In this document: one piece after another, positions 1 to 8,238 of the stretch
Layout: every line of letters starts with the position of its first letter
How positions within the stretch are numbered: the first letter of the stretch is position 1
Translations under genes and position numbers: made by a program
NCBI GenBank assembly: GCA_021794095.1
Contig: JAJYRN010000001.1
Span: 1-64,000, forward strand
DNA: 64,000 nucleotides
Direction: 5' to 3'
From: Acidobacteriota bacterium
Lineage (GTDB): Bacteria > Acidobacteriota > Holophagae > Holophagales > Holophagaceae
The notes under the pieces: model-generated
The model's database searches: none
Seen by the model: only the letters and a program-made list of their open reading frames with translations
What the model was told of the DNA's origin: nothing

Positions 1-225
1 CCTATCCAGTCTGCCGACATGCCTGCTGGCCCGCACCTTTGTGTTACCCCCAATGGAGGATGCACCGCCATTTTCATGCACCGCGGCGCCCCGTGGGGCA
101 TCGGCGTCTTATTTCGTTCCAGCTCCTTAGAACCTGCGGGTCGCGGAAAAGACGAAAAGAGGGAGCCCCGACCGCACAGACCTGTCCCTGGGATGCAATC
201 CACCCCGGTGCGCCGTGCTTCCGCC
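1..225. other. Window edge downstream of the OsmC operon, no confident gene
   Basis: No recognisable protein is encoded here. On the minus strand an open frame starts with ATG at 101-99 and runs off the left edge (about 33 codons), but its translation resembles nothing I know and it may be chance. The stretch does hold one copy of a 27-nt repeat (106-132, minus) that recurs at 9488-9514. No terminator hairpin with a T-run is visible after the OsmC stop. Confidence 0.4.
106..132 (-). repeat. 27-nt repeat, copy A
   Basis: Read on the minus strand, the first 18 nt (TTCTAAGGAGCTGGAACG) are identical to the copy at 9488-9514, and the next 9 nt match at 6 positions. It contains a TTC-TAA (Phe-stop) and an AAGGAG ribosome-binding-like core. 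It lies just under 100 nt past the stop of the OsmC gene, in the operon's direction. It could be the tail of a lost barrel gene or a short dispersed element. Confidence 0.55.
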
Positions 226-633
226 TCAGCCCTCGATCACGATCTCCGAGGTGATGACCGCGGTCTTCCCCAGCATGGCGGACACGCCGCAGTACTTCTC
301 CTGGGAGAGCTGGACCGCCCGCTGCAGCTTGTCCAGGGGGAGATCCCGCCCCTTGAAGCGATAGCGCAGGTGGATCCGTGTAAAGACCTTGGGATGATCG
401 GAGGATTCCTCGGCCTGGACCTCCACGGAGAGCCCTTCGAAGGGCACGCGCATCTTGTCCAGGATGCTCACCACATCCACGCCCGTGCAGCCGCCGAGAC
501 CCGCCAGCACCAACGCCTTCGGCCGGGCACCCGCGGCGCTGCCATCGGCTCCGGGCACATCCATGGAGACGCGGTGGCCCTCCAGGTCGGACTGGAAGGC
601 CATGCCCGAGGTCCAGGTGACGGTGGCGTCCAT
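226..633 (-). CDS. OsmC family peroxiredoxin-like protein
   Basis: 135 aa, the usual OsmC length. OsmC/Ohr proteins reduce organic hydroperoxides, and some act on persulfides, using two cysteines. Both are visible: Cys49 in GLGGCTGVDVV and Cys115 in EKYCGVS. The spacing and the 'K-Y-C' second site fit the OsmC/YhfA-type branch. It is the last gene of the minus-strand operon, 8 nt after the AhpD-like gene, with GGAG ahead of the ATG. Sitting with thioredoxin and rhodanese suggests thiol-peroxide or sulfane-sulfur detoxification in the cytoplasm; the exact substrate is not shown by sequence. Confidence 0.88.
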   Translation of the reverse strand: MDATVTWTSGMAFQSDLEGHRVSMDVPGADGSAAGARPKALVLAGLGGCTGVDVVSILDKMRVPFEGLSVEVQAEESSDHPKVFTRIHLRYRFKGRDLPLDKLQRAVQLSQEKYCGVSAMLGKTAVITSEIVIEG

Positions 634-641
634 GGGGGCTC

Positions 642-1031
642 CTATTCGGCGGCCAGATCCTGGAGGATGGGGCCCGCCGCATCCACGATGCCCGCGGCCA
701 TGAGGTGCCGCGCGATGCGGATGGCATCCAGCACTTCCTCAGCCGTCGCGCCTTCCTGGAGGGCCATGTGGGCCTGGGAGCGGGCACAGGCGGGCTGGCG
801 CCGGGCCAGGGCGGCGGAGACCGCCATGAGGTGCCGGTACTTCAGGGGGATGGTGCTTTCTGGGCGCTGGACGCTGCCCTTGGACAGCAGGGCGGTGGAA
901 ACCAGCAGATCGGGTGCCAGGTTGCCCAGGTGGGCGGTCCAGGCGGGCAGCGTGTCGCCCATCTTGTCCTGCATCATCTGCAACACCTGGTCGGCCGTGG
1001 GCAGGCCGGTCGTGGGGGCGGTTTCGGTCAT
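642..1031 (-). CDS. Carboxymuconolactone decarboxylase (AhpD-like) family protein
   Basis: 129 aa, all-helical AhpD/CMD-type fold. AhpD-like members normally carry an active-site C-x-x-C followed by His. Here the region reads PACARSQAH: Cys82 and His88 are kept but the second cysteine is Ser85. It may be a one-cysteine enzyme that needs an external thiol such as the neighbouring thioredoxin, or it may have lost disulfide-reductase activity. A GGAGG motif precedes the ATG. It lies between rhodanese and OsmC in the same operon, consistent with a thiol-redox role (inference). Confidence 0.8.
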   Translation of the reverse strand: MTETAPTTGLPTADQVLQMMQDKMGDTLPAWTAHLGNLAPDLLVSTALLSKGSVQRPESTIPLKYRHLMAVSAALARRQPACARSQAHMALQEGATAEEVLDAIRIARHLMAAGIVDAAGPILQDLAAE

Positions 1032-1049
1032 CGGAGCCTCCAGCTCAAG

Positions 1050-1400
1050 TCAAGAAAGGAAGGTCTGGATGCGGCGCCAGGAGCCGAGGTTGTGGACTTC
1101 CTTGAAGCCCTGGCGCTTGAGGATGCCGACGGCGAAGCCGCTGCGGCTGCCGGTATCGCAGCAGAGCAGCACGGGCCGCGCGGGATCCAGTTCCTTGGCG
1201 CGGTCCGCGAGTTGGTCGGCGGGGATGTTCTTGGCCTTCGGATGGGAGGCCGTCTTGAATTCCCCCTTGGTGCGGACATCCACGATCTGGGCGCCGCGCC
1301 CAAGCATCTCCTTGACGTCGGCCGAGGAGGCCGACCGCTTGCTCCACAGGAGGTAGCCGATGGCCGCCACGGGCAGGAGGTAGATCCAGGGAAAGCTCAT
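1050..1400 (-). CDS. Membrane-anchored rhodanese-like sulfurtransferase
   Basis: 116 aa. Residues 3-19 form one hydrophobic helix (N-terminal anchor), followed by a single rhodanese domain (about 27-116). The six-residue catalytic loop starts at Cys81 (CDTGSR), the usual single-domain rhodanese pattern that carries a persulfide during sulfane-sulfur transfer. The frame stays open upstream through the thioredoxin gene; I chose the ATG at 1400 because it follows the thioredoxin stop with a 1-nt overlap and gives the anchor. In E. coli YgaP a rhodanese domain is fused to a DUF2892 membrane segment; here the two parts are separate genes of one operon. Confidence 0.88.
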   Translation of the reverse strand: MSFPWIYLLPVAAIGYLLWSKRSASSADVKEMLGRGAQIVDVRTKGEFKTASHPKAKNIPADQLADRAKELDPARPVLLCCDTGSRSGFAVGILKRQGFKEVHNLGSWRRIQTFLS

Positions 1401-1723
1401 CAGGCGCCCATCTCCTGGAGGGCCGCGGTCAGGGCATGGGCCTGCTGCACACCGACCCAGCGCTTCTGGATGCGCCCTTCCTTGAGCACCACCAGGGTCG
1501 GGATGCTCTGGATGCCGAATTGGCTGGCGAGCTGCGGCTCTTCGTCCACGTTGACTTTGGCGATGACCGCCTTGTCTCCGATGGCCCGGGCCACATCCTC
1601 GAGGATGGGGCCCTGCATGCGGCAGGGGCCGCACCAGGGAGCCCAGAAATCAATGAGCACCGGGGCAGACTGGGAGGCCACCTTGGGGAAGGCGCCAGCG
1701 GTGAGATGGATGACATCAGACAT
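1400..1723 (-). CDS. Thioredoxin
   Basis: 107 aa, classic single-domain cytoplasmic thioredoxin. The active site WCGPC has Cys31 and Cys34, and the cis-proline loop is SIPT. The ATG at 1723 is preceded by AAGGAG at 5-nt spacing; a GTG two codons upstream overlaps that site and is unlikely. No signal peptide. It is translationally coupled to the rhodanese gene. As a disulfide and persulfide reductase it could recycle the rhodanese, AhpD-like and OsmC partners encoded downstream (inference from operon context). Confidence 0.93.
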   Translation of the reverse strand: MSDVIHLTAGAFPKVASQSAPVLIDFWAPWCGPCRMQGPILEDVARAIGDKAVIAKVNVDEEPQLASQFGIQSIPTLVVLKEGRIQKRWVGVQQAHALTAALQEMGA

Positions 1724-1762
1724 GGACACTCCTTGTCATTGGATTGGATGCGTAGGACGGCG

Positions 1763-1936
1763 CTAGCGTGCCGTGGCCCAGATGAGGCCCATCACCGCGC
1801 CGTAGGCGATGGCGCGGAGGGGGGTGGCGGTCAGGGGACAGGTCCCGGTCCTGCAGCCCACCAGGCGCTGGTAGGCATAGCCCAGGACCCCACCGATGAA
1901 GAGGCCCAGGACGATGCGGCCGGCCAGGGCCTTCAT
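1763..1936 (-). CDS. Small membrane protein, DUF6132-like
   Basis: 57 aa with two hydrophobic helices (about 6-22 and 42-56) around a short loop GCRTGTCPLT. The GC-x-(S/T)-G-x-C pattern resembles small DUF6132-type proteins. The two cysteines (28 and 33) could bind a metal or form a disulfide. Start chosen at the ATG that overlaps the DUF2892 stop by 4 nt; a longer frame upstream is only the shadow of that gene. Function unknown. Location inside the thioredoxin/rhodanese operon hints at membrane-associated sulfur or redox work. Confidence 0.65.
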   Translation of the reverse strand: MKALAGRIVLGLFIGGVLGYAYQRLVGCRTGTCPLTATPLRAIAYGAVMGLIWATAR

Positions 1937-2157
1937 CGCCCCCCCGGCACGGCGCAAGAGGGCGCCTGGTCGGGCACGCCCAGCTTGCGGAGGATGCTGG
2001 CCAGCAGACACCAGTCGGTGAGGCCGCTCTGGAAGAGGTTGGCCCCCACGAAGACCGTGATCCACAGCCAGTTGAGGTTGTGGAGGAAGTGGGCCAGGGC
2101 CAGGCTGGCCAGGATGAAGGTGCCCGCGAAGACGTGGACGATGCGGTTGACGGTCAT
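1933..2157 (-). CDS. DUF2892 (YgaP-like) inner membrane protein
   Basis: 74 aa with two predicted membrane helices (about 6-24 and 28-46) followed by a TDWCLLASILRKLG tail. This is the DUF2892 pattern, the same as the membrane tail of E. coli YgaP, which carries a Cys just after the second helix. GGAGA precedes the ATG. In YgaP this module anchors a rhodanese; here a rhodanese with its own anchor is four genes downstream. Probably part of sulfane-sulfur or cyanide/sulfide handling at the inner membrane (inference). Confidence 0.8.
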   Translation of the reverse strand: MTVNRIVHVFAGTFILASLALAHFLHNLNWLWITVFVGANLFQSGLTDWCLLASILRKLGVPDQAPSCAVPGGR

Positions 2158-2166
2158 GGGGATCTC

Positions 2167-5100
2167 CTATTCGTCGTCAGTCAGGTTGGAGGCTTCCCGC
2201 TGGAGTTCCGCAGCGCGGCCCCGGCGGGCGATGAGGTAGTAGAGGACGGGCACCGAGGGAATCGAAAGCAGGGTGGAGGCGACGGCGCCCGACATGAGGC
2301 TGATGGCCAGCCCCTGGAAGATGGGATCCGCCAGCATGACCAGGGAGCCCACGATGACCGCGGCGGCGGTGAGCAGGATGGGCCGGAACCGCACCACACC
2401 CGCTTCCTCCACGGCCAGGGTCAACGGCATGCCCTCGCGCAGCTTCAGCTCGATGAAATCCACCAGGATGATGCTGTTGCGGACGATGATGCCCGCGCCG
2501 GCGATGAATCCGATCATGCTGGTGGCCGTGAAGAAGGCGCCGAAGAGCCCGTGGGCCGGGATGATGCCGATGAGGCTGAGCGGAATGGGCACGAGGATCA
2601 CCCAGGGCACCTCGAAGCTCTCGAACCAGCCCACCACCAGCACGAAGATCAGCACCAGCACGGCGGCGAAGGCGATGCCCAGATCACGGAACACTTCGAG
2701 CGTGATGTGCCACTCGCCGTCCCACTTTATGATCAGGTTCTCGGTGTTCTCGGGCTGAGCGAGACCCAGGCGTTCAATGCGGGCGCCACCGGTGCCCTTG
2801 AAGGTGTCAATCTTCTTGTTCAGGACGGACAGGGCGTAGACCGGACTCTCGATGGCGCCGGCCAGGTCGCCGAACACATAGGTCACGGGTGCCAGATCCT
2901 TGTGGTAGATGACCGGATCCTCGGTGCCGTACTTCACGGTGACGAGCTGGCTGATGGGCACCATGCCCCGGGCGCCGGGTACCGTGAGCTGGAGGATCTG
3001 ATCCAGCCGCTCCCGCTTGTCCGCGGGAATCTGGATCACCACGGGCACGTGGCTGGAGCCGCGCAGCACATGGAAGTCCCCGGCCACATGGCCGTAGCCC
3101 GCCATGTAGAGCGTCTGAATCACGTAGGCGGGGGCCACACCGGCCTGGGCGGCCTTCTCCCGGTCCAGCACGAGGCGGATCTTGGGCGCGGTGGGGTTCA
3201 GGGTGGAATCCACATCCACGATGCCATTCACCGACTTGAAGGCATCCAGAACCTGGTGGCCCAGGCGTTCCCGCTCGGCTTCGGTGGGGCCGTAGATCTC
3301 GGCCACCATGGTGTCCATGACGGGCGGTCCCGGCGGGATCTCCACCAGCTTCATGCGGGCGCCAACCGGGTTGGTGATCTTCTCCAGCTCCGGCCGCAGC
3401 CGGACCACGATGTCGTGGCTCTGCTCCTTGCGGTCGCCCTTGGGCACCAGGTTCACCTGGATGTCCACCATTTCGGGAGCCTCCCGCAGGAAGCTGTGCC
3501 GGACCATGCCGACAAAGGTGAAGGGCGCGGCCACTCCGGAATAGACCTGGACATTCTCGACCGTGGGCTCCTTGAGCAGGCGCCGGGCCACATCCTGTCC
3601 CACCGCCAGGGCGTCCTCCTTGGGGGTTCCCGCGGGCAGATCAAGCTGGACCATGAACTCGGACTTGTTGTCGAAGGGCAGCATCTTCACCTTCACCACC
3701 CCGAAGCCCACGAGCGACATGGCCCCCAGGAGCAGCAGGAGGACGCCGCCGAAGAAGCTCCAGCGCACCACGGGCCGGTTGATCAAAGCCCGGATGACCT
3801 TCCGATAGAGGGCCGCGAATTTGGTATCAGGCGCCACTTCCGGGTTGTCGGGATGGTGGCGGTGCGCGTGGACCTCGGGCACGGCCGTTTCCGGGGTGCC
3901 GGGGTGGAGGCCGGATTCGTCGGTTTCAGGCAGGTGGGCCACGGACTTGAAGACCTTGAGGCTGGCCCAGGGGCTGATGATGAAGGCGATCAGCAGGCTG
4001 AAGATCATCGCCACGCTGGCGCCCACCGGGATGGGCCGCATGTACGGGCCCATGAGGCCGCGGACGAAGGCCATGGGCAGGATGGCCGCGATGACCGCAA
4101 AGGTGGCCAGGATGGTGGGATTGCCCACCTCGTCCACGGCCTCCACCACGATCCGCGCGAAGCTCTTCGGGCGGCCTGGCAGGTGCATGTGGCGATGGAT
4201 GTTCTCCACCACCACGATGGCGTCATCCACCAGGATGCCGATGGAGAAGATCAACGCGAAGAGCGTGACCCGGTTCAGCGTGTAGCCGAACAGGTAGGTA
4301 ATGAGCAGGGTCAGCGAGAGCGTCACGGGCACGGCCACGCCCACCACCACGGCGCTGCGCCAGCCCATGGCCAGCAGGATGAGGACGACCACGCTGAGGG
4401 TGGCGATGAGCAGATGCTCGATCAGCTCGTTGGATTTCTCGCCCGCCGTCGCGCCGTAGTTGCGGGTGACGGTCACCTTCAGGTTGCGGGGGATCAGGTT
4501 GCCGCGCAGGGCGTCCACCTTGGCCAGCACCGTCTCCGCCAGGGCCGTGGCGTTGGTGCCGGCCCGCTTGGAAAGGGTGATGCTCACGGCGGGCTCGAAG
4601 CCGGGCCGGGTGGTGTCGGCATAGAGGACCATGGGCGGCTCGGGCTCAGGCCCGTCCACCACCTTGGCCACATCGCCCAGGTAGATGGGCTTCTGGTCGC
4701 GGACCCCGACCACGAGGCGGCGCAGATCCTTGGCATCGAGGACGAAGCCCGTGCCCTCCAGAATGGTGCGCTTGTCGTGGTCCACCAGGGCCCCAGCGGG
4801 CAGCTGGGCCTCGGCGGTCTGGAGCGCCGGCTGAAGTTCGGCGATGGACATGTTGAGCGCCCGCAGGCGGTCAATGTCGGGCTCGATGCGGACCTGCCGC
4901 GGCGCGCCGCCGAGAACCTTCACCTGGGCCGTGCTGGGCACCTCGGCCAACTGGCGGGCCACCACATCGCCCAGACGGCGCAGGCCGCCCGGAGTCTGGT
5001 TTTCGCCGTGGAGCGTGAGAACCAGGAAGGGCACATCGTCAATGGTCTGGAGCTTGATGATGGGCTTCATGGCTCCCGGCGGCAGGATCTGCGGGTTCGC

Positions 5101-5511
5101 CTTCAGCTCCTGGTACACCTTCACCAGGCTGGGCTCCTGGGGCTCGTTCACCTTGAAGCGCACGGTGATGAGCGCCATGCCCGGCGTGCTCATGCTGTAG
5201 ATGTACTCGACGCCCGGGATGCCCCAGAGGCGCCGCTCCAGGGGCGTGCTGACCTGGCTTTCGATCTCCTTGGGGCTTGCGCCCGGGTAGGGCACGTAGA
5301 GATCCACCATCGGCACGATGATCTGGGGATCCTCTTCCCGCGGCGTCAGCGTCACGGCGAGGACGCCCAGCATCAGCGACGCCAGGACGATGAGCGGTGT
5401 CAGCTTGCTGCGCAGGAAGGTCTGCGCGAGCCGGCCCGCTACACCCAGCTTGGGGGCCCGTCCCTCCGGGCCGCCGGAGCCATTCGCTCCCGATCCATGT
5501 TCACTTGCCAT
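2167..5511 (-). CDS. RND efflux pump, inner-membrane permease (AcrB/HAE-like)
   Basis: 1114 aa, full length for the RND superfamily. One N-terminal helix (about 37-55) precedes a large periplasmic domain, then the helix 2-6 bundle with the signature GILVDDAIVVVENIHRH (paired Asp of the proton relay on helix 4), a second periplasmic domain and the C-terminal bundle. The Asp pair and lack of a metal-site signature suggest an organic or small-molecule pump rather than a proven heavy-metal pump; substrate unknown. Its start lies 11 nt inside the end of the adaptor gene. A roughly 30-residue Gly/Ser-rich N-terminal tail precedes helix 1. Confidence 0.92.
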   Translation of the reverse strand: MASEHGSGANGSGGPEGRAPKLGVAGRLAQTFLRSKLTPLIVLASLMLGVLAVTLTPREEDPQIIVPMVDLYVPYPGASPKEIESQVSTPLERRLWGIPGVEYIYSMSTPGMALITVRFKVNEPQEPSLVKVYQELKANPQILPPGAMKPIIKLQTIDDVPFLVLTLHGENQTPGGLRRLGDVVARQLAEVPSTAQVKVLGGAPRQVRIEPDIDRLRALNMSIAELQPALQTAEAQLPAGALVDHDKRTILEGTGFVLDAKDLRRLVVGVRDQKPIYLGDVAKVVDGPEPEPPMVLYADTTRPGFEPAVSITLSKRAGTNATALAETVLAKVDALRGNLIPRNLKVTVTRNYGATAGEKSNELIEHLLIATLSVVVLILLAMGWRSAVVVGVAVPVTLSLTLLITYLFGYTLNRVTLFALIFSIGILVDDAIVVVENIHRHMHLPGRPKSFARIVVEAVDEVGNPTILATFAVIAAILPMAFVRGLMGPYMRPIPVGASVAMIFSLLIAFIISPWASLKVFKSVAHLPETDESGLHPGTPETAVPEVHAHRHHPDNPEVAPDTKFAALYRKVIRALINRPVVRWSFFGGVLLLLLGAMSLVGFGVVKVKMLPFDNKSEFMVQLDLPAGTPKEDALAVGQDVARRLLKEPTVENVQVYSGVAAPFTFVGMVRHSFLREAPEMVDIQVNLVPKGDRKEQSHDIVVRLRPELEKITNPVGARMKLVEIPPGPPVMDTMVAEIYGPTEAERERLGHQVLDAFKSVNGIVDVDSTLNPTAPKIRLVLDREKAAQAGVAPAYVIQTLYMAGYGHVAGDFHVLRGSSHVPVVIQIPADKRERLDQILQLTVPGARGMVPISQLVTVKYGTEDPVIYHKDLAPVTYVFGDLAGAIESPVYALSVLNKKIDTFKGTGGARIERLGLAQPENTENLIIKWDGEWHITLEVFRDLGIAFAAVLVLIFVLVVGWFESFEVPWVILVPIPLSLIGIIPAHGLFGAFFTATSMIGFIAGAGIIVRNSIILVDFIELKLREGMPLTLAVEEAGVVRFRPILLTAAAVIVGSLVMLADPIFQGLAISLMSGAVASTLLSIPSVPVLYYLIARRGRAAELQREASNLTDDE

Positions 5512-6529
5512 GGCTCACCCCGCCGGAGATCTCAATGGGCTGCCCATCCTGCAGGGCTCCGGGCGCGTCAATGACCTTCTCGGTGGCCAGCAGGCCGGCG
5601 CGCACCGGGGCCACGCCATCCACGGCTTCGCCAACGGACAGCCAACGGAGTTCAGCCTGGCCATCCTTCGCCACGAACACGCCCGTCAGCTCACCGCGCT
5701 TCACCAGGGCGCTTTCGGGGACGGTCAGCCCCTCGGAGGCCAGCCCGGGGATGAGAATGCGCGCAAAGCTCCCCTGCCTGAGCCCCTTCGGCGCGAGCAC
5801 CCGGGCGCGCAGGGTGCCCTTGTGGCTGTAGGGATCCCCGCCAGGCGCCAGCGCCGTGATCTGCGCCTCGCCGTTGGTGCCATCCACCGCGAAGGCCAGC
5901 TTCTGGCCCACCTTCAGACCCTTGGACTCGCGCTCGGAAACCGTAGCCACCAGTTCCTGCTCGCCATTGGCGTACATCTCCAGGAGGGGCATGCCGGGCC
6001 CCACGAAGTCGCCTTCATTGACCTTGCGGGACTGGATCACCCCGGTGAAGGGCGCGCGGATCTGGGTGTAGGCGATGTTCGCCTTCAGGGCGGTGACGCC
6101 CGCCTGGGCCTGGGCCACCTGGGCCTCGACCTGCTGGAGTTCGGCGATGGTGCTGGCCTTCTCGGCCTGGAGGGCCACGATGCGCCGGTGCTGGGCCTCG
6201 ATGGTGGCCAGCCCGGTCTCGGCGGCCTTGAGCTGGCCCTGGAGATCCTGGTCGTTCAGCGACACGAGCAGGGTGCCGGCGGCCACCTTCTGTCCCTCCT
6301 CCGCGTACACGCGCTTCACCTGCGCGGCCATGCGGGTGGCGATGGTGGCGGTGCGGGTGGACTGGAGGGTGGCGGCAACCCAATCACCCCGCTCCGGGGT
6401 GCCGGTGGCGGCCAGCGTGACCGTCACGCGGGGCAGGGTTTTGCCCGCAGGACGCACATCCTTCTGCCCGCAGGCCAAGGTGCCCAGGAGCGCGCCGGAA
6501 AGGGCCAGGGTGGAGAGGATGGTCTTCAT
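5501..6529 (-). CDS. RND efflux periplasmic adaptor lipoprotein
   Basis: 342 aa membrane-fusion protein that bridges pump and outer-membrane channel. The N-terminus has a lipoprotein signal ending LGTLAC-GQ (Cys20), so it is probably lipid-anchored in the inner membrane. Lipoyl-like halves flank an alpha-hairpin rich in A/Q/E (about 95-160), followed by beta-barrel and membrane-proximal domains. It overlaps the TolC-gene stop by 4 nt (ATGA) and the pump gene by 11 nt, so the three are translationally coupled. Confidence 0.92.
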   Translation of the reverse strand: MKTILSTLALSGALLGTLACGQKDVRPAGKTLPRVTVTLAATGTPERGDWVAATLQSTRTATIATRMAAQVKRVYAEEGQKVAAGTLLVSLNDQDLQGQLKAAETGLATIEAQHRRIVALQAEKASTIAELQQVEAQVAQAQAGVTALKANIAYTQIRAPFTGVIQSRKVNEGDFVGPGMPLLEMYANGEQELVATVSERESKGLKVGQKLAFAVDGTNGEAQITALAPGGDPYSHKGTLRARVLAPKGLRQGSFARILIPGLASEGLTVPESALVKRGELTGVFVAKDGQAELRWLSVGEAVDGVAPVRAGLLATEKVIDAPGALQDGQPIEISGGVSHGK

Positions 6530-7839
6530 GGCTGGACTCCTTCGATGGGGGTACCGTTGGCCAGGTCGAGGCTGGCGCGACTCACGCGAAGTTCGTAGAG
6601 GCTCTGGAGGATGAGGGTCCGGGCGCCCTGGACGGCCGCCTCGGCATCAAGCACATCAATCAGCGGGGCGAGCCCTTCCTTGTGGCGGGCTTCCCAGAGC
6701 CGCCGGGATTCCTCGGCGGCAGCGAGGGCTTCCTTGGCCGCGGTGTACCGGGCCTGCGCGGCCATCACGGATTCCTTCGCCACCCGGATCTCGTGGGCCG
6801 CCTGCTGCTCCTTGAAGGTCTTCATGTCCTGGGCGGCCATGGCCTGGGCGCGCGCGGCCTGGGCCTTCGCCCGGTCCGGCGCGGAGAACACCTTCCACTT
6901 CACGCCCACCCCGGCCCAAGTCCAGTCGCCCTTGTCGGACCAGGAGTGGTGCAGGGTGCCTGCGCCCAGTTCGAGCCCGACTTCCGGCAGGCTGTTGCCC
7001 CGCGCGGCCTTGGCGCCCTCCGCGGCGGCCTTGGCCTGCAGGTCGGCGGCCAGGAGATCGCCCCGCTCCCCGGGAGTGCCCGCAATGGGGGCGGCCGCCG
7101 GTTCCAGCGGCGTGGCCAGTGGACCCGTCACGGGCCCCTGACCGAGCAGCAGCCCCAGGCCCGAGCGGGCGGTGCTGATCTGGAGGTTCACCTCGGCCTT
7201 CTGGGCATCCACCTGGGCGTGGAAAGCCTTGAGGCGCTGGAGTTCGGATTCCAGCATGAGGCCCTGCTGCACCCGCGCCGCGGTGAAGGATTCCAGGCCC
7301 TTCACCCAGGTTTCGGTGTCGTCCACCCAGGCCATGGCCTGCTCCGCCACTTCCGCACCGAAGTAGGCCTGGACCACCGCCATGGCTGTCTCCTGTTTGC
7401 GGCGCTCCTGGCTGGCGGCTTCGGCCTGGGCCATGTAGTCGCCGGCCTTGCGCGCGGCGGTGATGCGCCCACCGGCGTACAGCGGCTGCTGGATCACCGC
7501 CGAGCCGCCGTAGGCGCCGATGGCATCCGGGTGGTTCAGGGTGGCGGGGTTGAAATCCGCCATCCCGATGCGCGCCTGGTTGAGCTTGATGCCGAAGGCC
7601 ATCATGGGCTCATCCGTGCGCACCCCCTGGGCTTGCAGGGTGAGGGTGGGCAGCCGGAGGTCGCGGTAGGCCCGCGCCTCCGCCTTGCGGCTGTCCACCA
7701 TGGCCTGCCCGGCCTTCAGGCCCGACTGGTCACGCCAGGCCTTCTGGATGGCATCCGTGATGGTGAGGCTGCCCTGCGCCCAGAGCCCCGATCCCGCGAC
7801 GAGGCACAGTCCAATGCTCAAGTGCTTTTTAATGGCCAT
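6526..7839 (-). CDS. TolC family outer-membrane efflux channel
   Basis: 437 aa with a signal peptide cleaved after about residue 21 (LWA-QG). Two outer-membrane-efflux repeats of Ala/Gln-rich coiled helix are visible (about 27-220 and 240-430). First structural gene after the ArsR regulator, 51 nt apart; AGGAG lies 9 nt before the ATG. With the adaptor and the RND permease it completes a tripartite pump spanning the envelope. Confidence 0.92.
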   Translation of the reverse strand: MAIKKHLSIGLCLVAGSGLWAQGSLTITDAIQKAWRDQSGLKAGQAMVDSRKAEARAYRDLRLPTLTLQAQGVRTDEPMMAFGIKLNQARIGMADFNPATLNHPDAIGAYGGSAVIQQPLYAGGRITAARKAGDYMAQAEAASQERRKQETAMAVVQAYFGAEVAEQAMAWVDDTETWVKGLESFTAARVQQGLMLESELQRLKAFHAQVDAQKAEVNLQISTARSGLGLLLGQGPVTGPLATPLEPAAAPIAGTPGERGDLLAADLQAKAAAEGAKAARGNSLPEVGLELGAGTLHHSWSDKGDWTWAGVGVKWKVFSAPDRAKAQAARAQAMAAQDMKTFKEQQAAHEIRVAKESVMAAQARYTAAKEALAAAEESRRLWEARHKEGLAPLIDVLDAEAAVQGARTLILQSLYELRVSRASLDLANGTPIEGVQP

Positions 7840-7890
7840 ATAGACATACTCCTGCGCGAAGAGAGGGCACCATCCCGAAGGAACCAGCCG

Positions 7891-8220
7891 CTACTTAAGG
7901 GCCTTGTAGGTCATCTTGGCGCGGTCGCTGACATGACCGCAGACGAGATCGCAGAGATCCGACACCAGCGGCATCACCGGCGTGAAATAGACGGCATTGC
8001 CCTCGGGTTCGCGGACGACGAGGCCCACCCGCACTAGGCAGGCCAGATGCTTGGAGGCATTGGCCTGGGACAAGCCGGAAGCTTCCGCCACCGAGCCCTG
8101 GCTCAGCGGACCCTTGGCGTCGAGGAGGGAGCGCAGGATCTTCAGGCGCGAGGCATCCCCGAGGGCGCTGAAGAGGCCGCTCACTTCATCAATCATCGGA
8201 TTGCTGAGCTGATGATTCAT
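7891..8220 (-). CDS. ArsR/SmtB family transcriptional regulator
   Basis: 109 aa winged-helix repressor (HTH about 40-66: SVAEASGLSQANASKHL). I chose the ATG at 8220, because GGAG sits 6 nt before it; another ATG four codons upstream contains that GGAG and has no site of its own. No classical ELCVCDL metal loop. The C-terminal helix has C-x3-C-G-H (CDLVCGH), a possible metal or persulfide sensing site. YgaV/BigR/SqrR relatives sense persulfides with two cysteines, but the first of those (in the 'RLxIL' helix) is absent here. Heads the efflux/redox operon and probably represses it. Confidence 0.87.
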   Translation of the reverse strand: MNHQLSNPMIDEVSGLFSALGDASRLKILRSLLDAKGPLSQGSVAEASGLSQANASKHLACLVRVGLVVREPEGNAVYFTPVMPLVSDLCDLVCGHVSDRAKMTYKALK

Positions 8221-8238
8221 GTTCAACTCCATGCGTTA

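Noticed and set aside
1-101. Partial minus-strand gene at the left edge
   Set aside because: About 33 codons with no family match and a poor ribosome site; kept only as an edge note.
2080-5574. 1164-aa plus-strand frame opposite the first RND gene
   Set aside because: His/Asp/Gly-rich shadow of the RND codons; no ribosome site or family.
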